Below are positions 1 through 5,656 of a stretch of DNA of 7,375 nucleotides, one piece after another. The notes beneath the pieces were generated by a model. The model was not told where the DNA came from, searched no databases, and worked only from the letters and a program-made list of their open reading frames with translations. Within the stretch, counting starts at the first letter, position 1. The number at the start of each line of letters is the position of its first letter. The stretch lies in assembly GCA_017481185.1 (NCBI GenBank), contig JAFUPO010000351.1, forward strand, positions 1-7,375. Reading direction: 5' to 3'. Source of the stretch: Clostridia bacterium. Its GTDB lineage: Bacteria > Bacillota_A > Clostridia > Christensenellales > Aristaeellaceae. The translations under genes were made by a program, and so were the position numbers.

Positions 1-99
1 CCCGGCCACCAAACGGTGCACCTGGTCCTGGGTTTTGCCGCAGAAAGAGCACTTGTGCGCCTTTTGTACCTGGCGGGGAGGGAATTCGTCGTTAGCCAT
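1..99 (-). CDS. clpX: ClpX, N-terminal fragment (ATP-dependent Clp protease ATP-binding subunit), cut by the left edge
   Basis: The minus strand from 99 reads MANDEFPPRQVQKAHKCSFC and continues with a GKTQDQVHRLVAG-type stretch. This is the start of the ClpX N-terminal zinc-binding domain. C17 and C20 form the first CxxC half of the four-cysteine zinc site; the second pair and the AAA+ domain lie outside the window. ClpX is the hexameric unfoldase that recognises substrates in the cytosol and feeds them into ClpP. The ATG at 97-99 is preceded by GAGG (106-109) with a 6-base spacer. It lies 18 bp after the clpP stop, so clpP and clpX are probably one transcription unit. The 33 visible codons are open and show no defect. 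Identification rests on the motif and the clpP neighbour; the rest of the protein is unseen. Confidence 0.93.
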   Translation of the reverse strand, partial: MANDEFPPRQVQKAHKCSFCGKTQDQVHRLVAG

Positions 100-117
100 G
101 CTTTACCTCGTGTAAGC

Positions 118-708
118 TTATTTCTTGTTCCGGGGCTGATAGATCTCGTCAATGATGCCGTACTTGAGCGCTTCTTCAGCGCTCATGAAATAATCGCGCT
201 CCACATCCTGCTGAACCTTTTCAAGGGGCTGGCCGGACATTTCAGCCATCATTTCCGTCATCTTTTTCTTGGTCTTCAAGAGCCACTCCGCCCGGATGGC
301 CACATCGGTAGCCTGGCCCTCAGCGCCGCCCAGAGGCTGATGGATCATCACCTCGGAGTTGGGCAGCGCCAGGCGCTTGCCCTTTTCACCGGCCATGAGC
401 AGGAAAGCGCCCATGGAAGCAGCCATGCCGATGCACACAGTGCGCACAGGGCACTTGATATAGTTCATGGTATCATAGATAGCCATGCCGGCAGTCACCG
501 AGCCGCCGGGGCTGTTGATGTACAAAGACACATCCGCATCCGGGTTTTCCATCTCCAGAAAAAGGAGCTGGGCTACCACCAGGTTGGCCACATGATCGTC
601 AATGGGGCCGCCCAGGAAAACAATGCGGTCCTTAAGCAGGCGGGAGTAAATATCAAAGGAGCGTTCGCCCCGGCTGGTTTGCTCCACAACCATAGGGATC
701 AGACTCAT
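118..708 (-). CDS. clpP: ClpP, ATP-dependent Clp protease proteolytic subunit
   Basis: This is the serine peptidase that forms the tetradecameric barrel of the cytosolic Clp protease and degrades proteins delivered by ClpX or another Clp ATPase. The 196-residue protein has the usual length. The catalytic triad is complete: Ser98 in GMAASMGAF, His123 in MIHQPLGG and Asp172 in VERDYFMS, the same spacing as in Bacillus and Staphylococcus ClpP. The N-terminal [11 protein letters not shown] segment, which lines the axial pore in the family, is present and supports the start. The start is also supported by GAGAGG (719-724) 10 bases upstream. An out-of-frame ATG is fused to that SD (716-718). The gene follows tig after 130 bp that hold a long hairpin, and precedes clpX by 18 bp. 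I saw no CtsR or CIRCE operator upstream and no convincing promoter, so it may depend on read-through from tig. Confidence 0.98.
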   Translation of the reverse strand: MSLIPMVVEQTSRGERSFDIYSRLLKDRIVFLGGPIDDHVANLVVAQLLFLEMENPDADVSLYINSPGGSVTAGMAIYDTMNYIKCPVRTVCIGMAASMGAFLLMAGEKGKRLALPNSEVMIHQPLGGAEGQATDVAIRAEWLLKTKKKMTEMMAEMSGQPLEKVQQDVERDYFMSAEEALKYGIIDEIYQPRNKK

Positions 709-744
709 AGATTTTCATCCTCTCTTTTCCAAGGCGCTTGGGAT

Positions 745-831
745 AAAAAGCAACGAGGATGCGCCGCTCCTCTAGCATATGACCCGCAGGCGTTAATTAT
801 GCCTGCACGGCCAGGAAACAGCGCATCCTCG
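745..831 (-). terminator. Long imperfect hairpin with U-tract between tig and clpP (terminator or attenuator)
   Basis: A perfect 11-bp inverted repeat (754-764 with 821-831, cgaggatgcgc and its complement) encloses 56 bases that can fold further. Inside it TTCCT can pair with AGGAG (one G-U), GGCC with GGTC (one G-U), and GCAGGC (minus strand, from 806) with GCCTGC (to 786) around a 9-base AT-rich loop. On the minus transcript the structure begins 8 bases after the tig stop and is followed by TTGCTTTTT, five Ts at 745-749. It is much longer than the compact terminators elsewhere in this window. It could end part of the tig transcripts, attenuate clpP expression or be an RNA processing site. 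The repeat is certain; termination is inferred. Confidence 0.6.
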
Positions 832-838
832 ACATGAA

Positions 839-2230
839 TTAGGCTTCTTCTTCCGCCTTGGGTTCTTCGGTCTTCGTTTCGGCCTTCTTAGCGCGAGGCT
901 TACGAGCCTTGGGGGCCTTCTTTTCTTCTTCCTTAGCGGCGGGCTTTACGATCACAGCGCCAGCCTTCATCAGGTCGATAGCCTTCTGGATGGCAGCGCT
1001 CTCGGTGAGGTACTCACGCTGCTCTGCGTTCAGGTTCTTTTCGAAGGTCTCCACATCCTGGCCCACATATTCAGCCTGCTGTGCGATCTGAGCCTTGACA
1101 TCTTCCTCAGAGGGAGTTACAGCCTCAGCCTTGCAGATAGCCTCCAGCACCAGCTGGGTCTTGACGCGGTTGGCAGCCTCGCCCTTGTACATTTCGCGCA
1201 TCTGTTCAACGGTCTGGCCGGTGTACTTGAGGTAATCTTCCATCTTCAGGCCCTGGTAAGCCATGCGCATCTGCATTTCCCGCAGCATGGAGGTCACCTG
1301 CTCCTCAACCATGGCGTTGGGGATTTCCACGGTGGCGTTCTCCACAGCCTTGGCAACCAGAGCGTTTTCAATGGCGATCTCGTTGTTCTTCTTAACGTTC
1401 TCCTCGAGCTTGGCCTTCACGTCAGCCTTGTACTCGTCGAAGGTGTTGAAGTCGGAAACGTCCATAGCGAAATCATCATCCAGCTCAGGCAGCTCCTTCA
1501 CCTGGATGCCGTTGACCTTCACATGGAACACGGCGGCTTTGCCGGCCAGGTTGTCGGCGTGGTATTGCTCGGGGAAGGTCACGTTCAGATCCTTCTCCTC
1601 GCCGATGGCTATGCCAACCATCTGCTCTTCAAAGCCGGGGATGAACTGGTTGGAGCCGATCTGCAGGGTCTGGCCCTGAGCGGTGCCGCCGTCAAAGGCA
1701 ACGCCGTCAACGGTGCCGGCATAGTCCAGGTTCACAATGTCGCCCTGGGCCACAGCACGGTCGTCCACATCCACCATACGGCTGGTGCGCTCACGATCCT
1801 GCTCGATGCGAGAGGTCACCTGCTCCTCGGTCACTTCCTGATCCTCGTGCTCAATGGTCAGGGCCTTGTACTCGCCAAGCGCCACATCGGGCTTCACGAA
1901 CACTTCCACCGTGAACTTCAGATCCTTGCCGGTGCCGATCTCCTCAACGTCAACATCGGGGCGATCCACGGGCTCCAGAGCGTACTCAGCCACAGCAGCC
2001 TCGTAAGCATCAGGGAACAGAATCTCGAAAGCGTCGTCATAGAACACGGCTTCGCCGTACATATTCTCGATCATCTTGCGGGGGGCACGGCCGCGGCGGA
2101 AGCCGGGGATATTCACCTTACCGCGCATCTTGAGGTAAGCCTTCTGCATGGCCTCTTCAAAGGCAGCAGCGTCAATGGTAAAGGCCAGCTTGGCCTTGTT
2201 GCTGGACAGCTTTTCATAGGTATAAGTCAT
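839..2230 (-). CDS. tig: Trigger factor, ribosome-associated chaperone and peptidyl-prolyl isomerase
   Basis: Trigger factor binds the ribosome near the exit tunnel and shields new chains; its FKBP-like domain isomerises prolyl bonds. The 463-residue protein has the ribosome-binding domain first, with the signature GFRRGRAPR at 43-51. The PPIase domain follows at about 160-245 (GDIVNLDYAG through GSNQFIPGFEEQMVG), and the helical chaperone arms occupy most of the rest. The start at 2230 gives the canonical N-terminus MTYTYEKLSS. An open frame extends to 2332, but that part crosses the promoter and is not expected to be translated. SD GGGAGG lies at 2242-2247. The last 33 residues or so (431-463) are a Lys/Glu/Ala/Pro-rich tail missing from E. 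coli and Bacillus proteins. Position just before clpP-clpX is common in Gram-positive bacteria. Confidence 0.96.
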   Translation of the reverse strand: MTYTYEKLSSNKAKLAFTIDAAAFEEAMQKAYLKMRGKVNIPGFRRGRAPRKMIENMYGEAVFYDDAFEILFPDAYEAAVAEYALEPVDRPDVDVEEIGTGKDLKFTVEVFVKPDVALGEYKALTIEHEDQEVTEEQVTSRIEQDRERTSRMVDVDDRAVAQGDIVNLDYAGTVDGVAFDGGTAQGQTLQIGSNQFIPGFEEQMVGIAIGEEKDLNVTFPEQYHADNLAGKAAVFHVKVNGIQVKELPELDDDFAMDVSDFNTFDEYKADVKAKLEENVKKNNEIAIENALVAKAVENATVEIPNAMVEEQVTSMLREMQMRMAYQGLKMEDYLKYTGQTVEQMREMYKGEAANRVKTQLVLEAICKAEAVTPSEEDVKAQIAQQAEYVGQDVETFEKNLNAEQREYLTESAAIQKAIDLMKAGAVIVKPAAKEEEKKAPKARKPRAKKAETKTEEPKAEEEA

Positions 2231-2241
2231 GGGTTCAACAT

Positions 2242-2247
2242 CCTCCC
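2242..2247 (-). promoter_or_regulatory. tig ribosome binding site, start-deciding, with an overlapping mini-ORF
   Basis: GGGAGG on the minus strand lies 11 bases before the tig ATG (2228-2230), a slightly long spacer. It runs directly into an out-of-frame ATG at 2239-2241. That ATG opens a four-codon frame (ATG TTG AAC CCA TGA) whose stop overlaps the tig start as ATGA. The SD favours 2230 over any start further upstream. Whether the mini-ORF is translated is unknown. Confidence 0.7.
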
Positions 2248-2303
2248 TGGCAATCAATCGGGCCCTTGGCCCTGGGTGTGCCTTGCGCAACACGCCATCT
2301 GAT

Positions 2304-2332
2304 AATATACCACACATTTTAAGCCTGTGCAA
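2304..2332 (-). promoter_or_regulatory. Sigma-A type promoter of tig
   Basis: On the minus strand TTGCAC (2327-2332) is followed after 17 bases by TATATT (2304-2309). TGG immediately before it makes an extended -10 (TGnTATATT). The -35 matches the consensus only in TTG, but the -10 matches at 5 of 6 positions and the spacing is optimal. Transcription would start near 2297, giving a leader of about 67 bases that contains the tig SD. It sits downstream of the terminator at 2368-2397, so tig appears to be an independent unit. Confidence 0.65.
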
Positions 2333-2367
2333 GCCTCGAAGCCATATATTTCTTAGGTTTCACGCAC

Positions 2368-2397
2368 AAAAAACCGGCCTTCCCCAAGGAAAGCCGG
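2368..2397 (-). terminator. Intrinsic terminator after the downstream phosphodiester glycosidase gene
   Basis: The minus transcript forms a 10-bp stem (2388-2397 with 2374-2383, one G-U pair) with a 4-base TTGG loop, followed by six Ts (2368-2373). It begins 12 bases after the stop codon at 2410. It closes the three-gene secreted-enzyme block and insulates the tig promoter. Confidence 0.92.
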
Positions 2398-2409
2398 CGT
2401 GATTGTGAC

Positions 2410-3360
2410 TTAATCAGCCATCGTGGCCAAATCAGACGTACCGATGCCCAGAATCTCGGCAGTTTTGCGAGCATTGAGGTTCTTGGCCTTTTGCTTGGCA
2501 TTCTTGCCCAATTTGGAGATCTGCTTGCCCATGAACACCATGCAGGCGGTGTCGCCGCCATCCAGGTTGAAGCCCACGGTGCAGCCCTTCTCCAACAGCT
2601 TGTTGGCCAGCCAGGAAACCCCCGCGCCCTTGGCCTGGGTGTGGCGGCCCTCCAGCATCATGAGGAAATAATGACCCGGCTCCACCATGCCCACCGCCGT
2701 TCGGGGAGCGGAGGAGGTGCCGTACTTTTTGAGGCCCTTTTCATTCAGCTCCCCATCCCTAATCAGGTAGGGGCCAAAGGCCAGCACATCGTATGCGCCC
2801 ATTTCCAGATAATCCTTAGCCTTAAGCTCATTGGAAAGGAACACCTTCATATCCCCATCCGGTAAAAGGGCCAGGGTATCCAGGTTAGGAAAGCCGTTGG
2901 CAAAATTGGCCTTTGTGCGCTCGGAAAGGATCTCTCCATCCCGGATGATCACGCCCATGCGCGTCTTCTGCTGATAGCGCAATTGGGCAAAATCGGAGTT
3001 AACGGCCACCACGACGCCATGCTTTTTGGAGATGTTCTTGGGATAGTCGGCGCTGGTCATCCGCTTGTCAGGGTTATTGGCGATCATGTGGAAGTTTTCG
3101 CCCTCAGCTGCCCAAACCTCTGCCACATACCAGGTCTGTTTGGCTTCCTTGTCGTAATAGCGGAAGATCTCCACCCGCAGGGTATCGCTGGCGTAGCGCC
3201 ACACGCCATTATCCGGATCCTCGAAAAGGAACTCGCCCTCGCCATCCAGGAAGCCCGCCTCATTCAGTTCGGGAAAAGCGCCTTCTTGCTCCTCGGCCAG
3301 CACACCGAAGGCGGAAAGCAGCATCAGCATCGCCAGGAAAAGGGCCGTCAGCCTCTTCAT
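2410..3360 (-). CDS. Secreted phosphodiester glycosidase (NAGPA-domain) family protein, downstream paralog
   Basis: A 316-residue protein with a Sec signal peptide: MKR, a hydrophobic stretch to about residue 20, and probable cleavage after VLA22. The rest resembles the phosphodiester glycosidase domain of the human uncovering enzyme NAGPA, which removes GlcNAc from GlcNAc-1-phospho-mannose. Family-like motifs are AVNSDF at 119-124, FGPYLIRDGE at 195-204, APRTAVGM around Arg220, LEGRH at 236-240 and NLDGGDTACMVFMG at 265-278. The common GGGSS form of the last motif is GGDTA here. The start has SD AGGAG (3370-3374) inside the end of the PIG-L gene, whose stop lies only 4 bp before this ATG, so translation is probably coupled. 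The C-terminus is Lys/Asn-rich. The family is likely; the substrate, presumably a phosphate-linked sugar in the envelope or environment, is inferred. Confidence 0.85.
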   Translation of the reverse strand: MKRLTALFLAMLMLLSAFGVLAEEQEGAFPELNEAGFLDGEGEFLFEDPDNGVWRYASDTLRVEIFRYYDKEAKQTWYVAEVWAAEGENFHMIANNPDKRMTSADYPKNISKKHGVVVAVNSDFAQLRYQQKTRMGVIIRDGEILSERTKANFANGFPNLDTLALLPDGDMKVFLSNELKAKDYLEMGAYDVLAFGPYLIRDGELNEKGLKKYGTSSAPRTAVGMVEPGHYFLMMLEGRHTQAKGAGVSWLANKLLEKGCTVGFNLDGGDTACMVFMGKQISKLGKNAKQKAKNLNARKTAEILGIGTSDLATMAD

Positions 3361-3364
3361 ACGC

Positions 3365-4558
3365 TCACTCTCCTATATTCTCAAAAAAGTCGTTTTTCAG
3401 TTCATCCAAGCCAACGGTGGTATGGGCCAGGCCATACTTGCTGTTGTCGAACCAGCCGCTGTCCTTCACTTCAAAAACGTATTTCTTGCCCCGGTATTTC
3501 ACCGAGCCGCCCTGCTGGGACTTGTGGAACTTGAAGGCCTCCTTGGCCACCTGCAAAGCAGTTTTGCCCTCAAAGGCGTCCAGGGGCTGCCGCCAATCCA
3601 TCTGCATCTGATTCTCGCCATACAGATGCAGGTAGAGCTTTTTCACCGTCCAGGGGGTCTCCCCTTCCTGGGCGGCCTTCACCGCCACCTGCGCGGCATC
3701 GGCACAGAGGCGATGGGCGCCGTGGCCATACTCGCCGTTCACATCGTGGGTGACCATCACCTCGGGCTGATAGGTTTGGATCACCTGGGTCACAAAGGCC
3801 TGGCTTTCTTCCTCACCCCACAAGTCATAGGCCGCCTTGAGCTTGTTGGTGTACTTATCTTTGAACTCGCCCAGCACCGGGTAGGTGCGCAAGCCCGCGT
3901 GCCACAGGCCGTTGAGCAGCTCCGTGCGCCGCAGGTCGCTGGCGTAGGTCATATAGCAGACCACCACGTTCTTCTTCAGTTCCCCTGCATAATAGGGGAT
4001 GGTGCCGCCCATGAAGATGTATTCATCATCAGGGTGGGCTGAGAGCAAAAGCAGGTCAGCCTTTTCAGGGGTGGGCTCCCATACCTGAATATCCTCCGGC
4101 AGCTCGCCTTCGCCCAGAACAGTCAACTCGGCAATCTTTAAGCTTACCTTTTCAGTGCTGGGAATGGTGATGCGAAAGCGCTCCAGCCCCGGCACTTCTA
4201 TGTACTCATGGGCAAAGGGCTTTTCGCCGCCCTTTTTCACGGTGAGCCAAGAATCCGTTTCCTCAACGTATTTCTGCAATTCCCAGGCAGGGGGCGTGGA
4301 TTGGGGCCAGCGGATGAACAGACCATAACAGGGCTGGCCCTCAGGGGTCTTTACCTGTACATAGGGATCCACCTGCTTCAAAGTGCTGAAGGGCTTGGTA
4401 TAGCTGCCGTCATACAGCCGCTGCTTTTTGGATCCAGAGGAGATCTTATAACCGCACTTCTTGCTCAGATCCTTGGCTGTTTCCGCCTGGGCAGGCAGGA
4501 GCACCAGCAGGCTCAAAAGAATCATCAGCAGACCCAAAGCAAGCTTTTTCGTATTCAT
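3365..4558 (-). CDS. Secreted PIG-L/LmbE-family deacetylase with N-terminal discoidin-like domain
   Basis: The family contains zinc-dependent hydrolases that mostly N-deacetylate GlcNAc-type sugars (PIG-L, MshB, BshB). This 397-residue protein begins with a signal peptide (NTKK, hydrophobic core to about 21, probable cleavage after AQA25). Residues about 27-150 look like a beta-sandwich, with the LYDGSYTKPFST motif typical of F5/8 type C (discoidin) domains. The PIG-L domain starts near 168. It has SAHPDDE at 173-179 (His175 and Asp178 as probable zinc ligands, Asp177 as probable base) and GHGAH at 278-282 (His282 as the third ligand). FHKSQ at 344-348 resembles the family's HxSQ motif. SD AAGGA (4568-4572) lies 9 bases upstream. 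A strong promoter precedes the gene, and the downstream glycosidase begins 4 bp after its stop. The export signal distinguishes it from cytosolic bacillithiol or mycothiol enzymes. The substrate is unknown. Confidence 0.9.
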   Translation of the reverse strand: MNTKKLALGLLMILLSLLVLLPAQAETAKDLSKKCGYKISSGSKKQRLYDGSYTKPFSTLKQVDPYVQVKTPEGQPCYGLFIRWPQSTPPAWELQKYVEETDSWLTVKKGGEKPFAHEYIEVPGLERFRITIPSTEKVSLKIAELTVLGEGELPEDIQVWEPTPEKADLLLLSAHPDDEYIFMGGTIPYYAGELKKNVVVCYMTYASDLRRTELLNGLWHAGLRTYPVLGEFKDKYTNKLKAAYDLWGEEESQAFVTQVIQTYQPEVMVTHDVNGEYGHGAHRLCADAAQVAVKAAQEGETPWTVKKLYLHLYGENQMQMDWRQPLDAFEGKTALQVAKEAFKFHKSQQGGSVKYRGKKYVFEVKDSGWFDNSKYGLAHTTVGLDELKNDFFENIGE

Positions 4559-4589
4559 CGCGCTTCATCCTTACCAAATAATCTTATAG

Positions 4590-4618
4590 ATCATAGCATC
4601 TTTGTATGTATTCGTCAA
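4590..4618 (-). promoter_or_regulatory. Strong sigma-A type promoter for the PIG-L / downstream glycosidase pair
   Basis: On the minus strand TTGACG (4613-4618) and TATGAT (4590-4595) are separated by exactly 17 bases. TGC before the -10 gives an extended -10. Both hexamers match consensus at 5 of 6 positions. It fills the 62-bp gap between the two genes, and its -35 starts within 3 bases of the upstream glycosidase stop. Predicted transcription start is near 4583, leaving a leader of about 25 bases, too short for a riboswitch. Confidence 0.75.
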
Positions 4619-4620
4619 AC

Positions 4621-5550
4621 TTAGTTCCCTACCAGTTCGCTGATACCAACCCCCAGTATCCCCGACAAATTGCGAATGTTGGCCTTAGCCCCAAACTTAC
4701 CGGTGGTGTTGATCTTCTCGCCCATAAATACCAGGGCTGCTGTCTGGCCCCCTTCCAGGTTCAGGGCTTCCACAGCGCCCAGCTGCTTCATTTTGTCAGC
4801 CAGCCACTCCAGGCCCGTGCCTTTTGATTTGTTGTGCCGCCCCTCCACCACCACGCAAACGTAGTGGTAGGGCTCGATCATGCCAAAGGCCACCCGCGGC
4901 TCCTTGTTTTTGTAGCGGCCCTCCAAATTAGGATTGATCTCCCCTCCGCGAACCAGATAGGGGCCAAAGGAGCAGGCGTGAACAGCGCCCATCTCAAGGT
5001 ATTCTTCAGCGGTGTGCTCCTTGCTTTGATAAACGCCCAGCCGGCCATCCTCATAGATCGCCATCACATCCAGATTAGGCAGGGTGGTTTTGCCGCTCTT
5101 GTAGGTCTTTTTGTAAAGGATCTTGCCATCTCGAATGGTGATGCCGGGGGTTTCGCCATTGTAGATGCGGTCGCCAAAGTAATCATCGTTAACTGCAAAG
5201 ACCAATTGATTCTTCTGGGCGATGCGCTCAGGGTTCTGGAACTTGCTCCCCGGCTTTTTGGGATTGGAGCTGATCGCCATCAACGGGCTCTGGGGGGAAC
5301 ACACCAAATCGCACTCATACCAGATCAGCTTGGCCTGGGCATCCTCCCGGCGATGGATTGTCACCTGAAAATCTTTGGCCGTAAAGGACCACAGGCCATT
5401 TGCATCGTCTGCCACAATTACATCCTCAACCGCGGCCGCTTCCTGAGCGGCTGGCTGAGTCGCCCCCTCATCAACAACCATGTATTCGGCTGCCGCGCCT
5501 TCCAGCAAGCACAAAAGGGTCAACAGTAGCGCCACGCACCTTTTGAACAT
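4621..5550 (-). CDS. Secreted phosphodiester glycosidase (NAGPA-domain) family protein, upstream paralog
   Basis: Paralog of the protein at 2410-3360 with the same architecture, 309 residues from the chosen start. The signal peptide is MFKRC, a Leu-rich core and probable cleavage after AAA21. An acidic, Ala-rich linker of about 35 residues follows. Motifs in this numbering are VNDDYF at 120-125, SFGPYLVRGGE from about 194, EPRVAFGM with Arg219, VEGRH at 235-239, and NLEGGQTAALVFMG from 264. The last motif has Glu266 where the paralog and most of the family have Asp. The frame is open to 5568 (ATGs at 5568 and 5559), but the only SD, AGGAG at 5560-5564, fits the ATG at 5550 with a 9-base spacer. 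No convincing promoter exists between it and the purC terminator. Whether the D-to-E change alters activity is unknown. Confidence 0.85.
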   Translation of the reverse strand: MFKRCVALLLTLLCLLEGAAAEYMVVDEGATQPAAQEAAAVEDVIVADDANGLWSFTAKDFQVTIHRREDAQAKLIWYECDLVCSPQSPLMAISSNPKKPGSKFQNPERIAQKNQLVFAVNDDYFGDRIYNGETPGITIRDGKILYKKTYKSGKTTLPNLDVMAIYEDGRLGVYQSKEHTAEEYLEMGAVHACSFGPYLVRGGEINPNLEGRYKNKEPRVAFGMIEPYHYVCVVVEGRHNKSKGTGLEWLADKMKQLGAVEALNLEGGQTAALVFMGEKINTTGKFGAKANIRNLSGILGVGISELVGN

Positions 5551-5559
5551 CTTCTTCAT

Positions 5560-5564
5560 CTCCT
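5560..5564 (-). promoter_or_regulatory. Start-deciding ribosome binding site of the upstream phosphodiester glycosidase
   Basis: AGGAG on the minus strand abuts one in-frame ATG (5557-5559) and lies 9 bases before another (5548-5550). A third in-frame ATG at 5566-5568 lies upstream of the SD and cannot use it. The spacing favours 5550, which also gives the more usual signal peptide start (Met-Phe-Lys-Arg). Confidence 0.7.
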
Positions 5565-5618
5565 GCATATCTGACGAATCAACGGCTCAGTTCCGTCCCT
5601 AAAAAATGACAAAACGGC

Positions 5619-5649
5619 AAAAACCCTTCCCGTTTTAGACGGAAAGGGT
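5619..5649 (-). terminator. Intrinsic terminator of purC
   Basis: The minus transcript forms an 11-bp stem (5639-5649 with 5623-5633, one G-U pair) around a 5-base CTAAA loop, followed by a T-run (5619-5623). It starts 7 bases after the purC stop at 5657. A second run of six Ts (5601-5606) follows shortly after and may add to termination. Confidence 0.9.
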
Positions 5650-5656
5650 CTTAACC

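Noticed and set aside
16..837. 273-codon plus-strand open frame opposite clpX/clpP
   Set aside because: It is antisense to clpP with an intact catalytic triad and crosses the intergenic hairpin; it has no recognisable domain.
709..838. CtsR or HrcA (CIRCE) operator upstream of clpP
   Set aside because: Neither the tandem GTCAAA-type heptads nor the TTAGCACTC inverted repeat is present; GGTCATA alone is not enough.
1523..2302. 259-codon plus-strand open frame opposite tig
   Set aside because: It lies entirely antisense to a clear tig gene plus its leader, has no SD or family motifs, and its composition is the mirror of tig codon usage.
2231..2332. N-terminal extension of tig to the ATG at 2332
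   Set aside because: The extension covers the promoter at 2304-2332, has no SD and does not resemble any trigger factor N-terminus.
3422..4042. 206-codon plus-strand open frame opposite the PIG-L gene
   Set aside because: It is a shadow of the PIG-L coding frame, and the real gene has zinc-binding motifs and an SD on the other strand.
4601..4612. SigE-like CATACAAA before the PIG-L gene
   Set aside because: No matching -35 lies at the right distance, and the string falls in the spacer of a much better sigma-A promoter.
5500..5550. Lipoprotein lipobox in the upstream glycosidase signal peptide (LTLLC)
   Set aside because: The residue before Cys is Leu, not Gly, Ala or Ser, and a normal AAA cleavage site follows, so a type I signal peptide is more likely.
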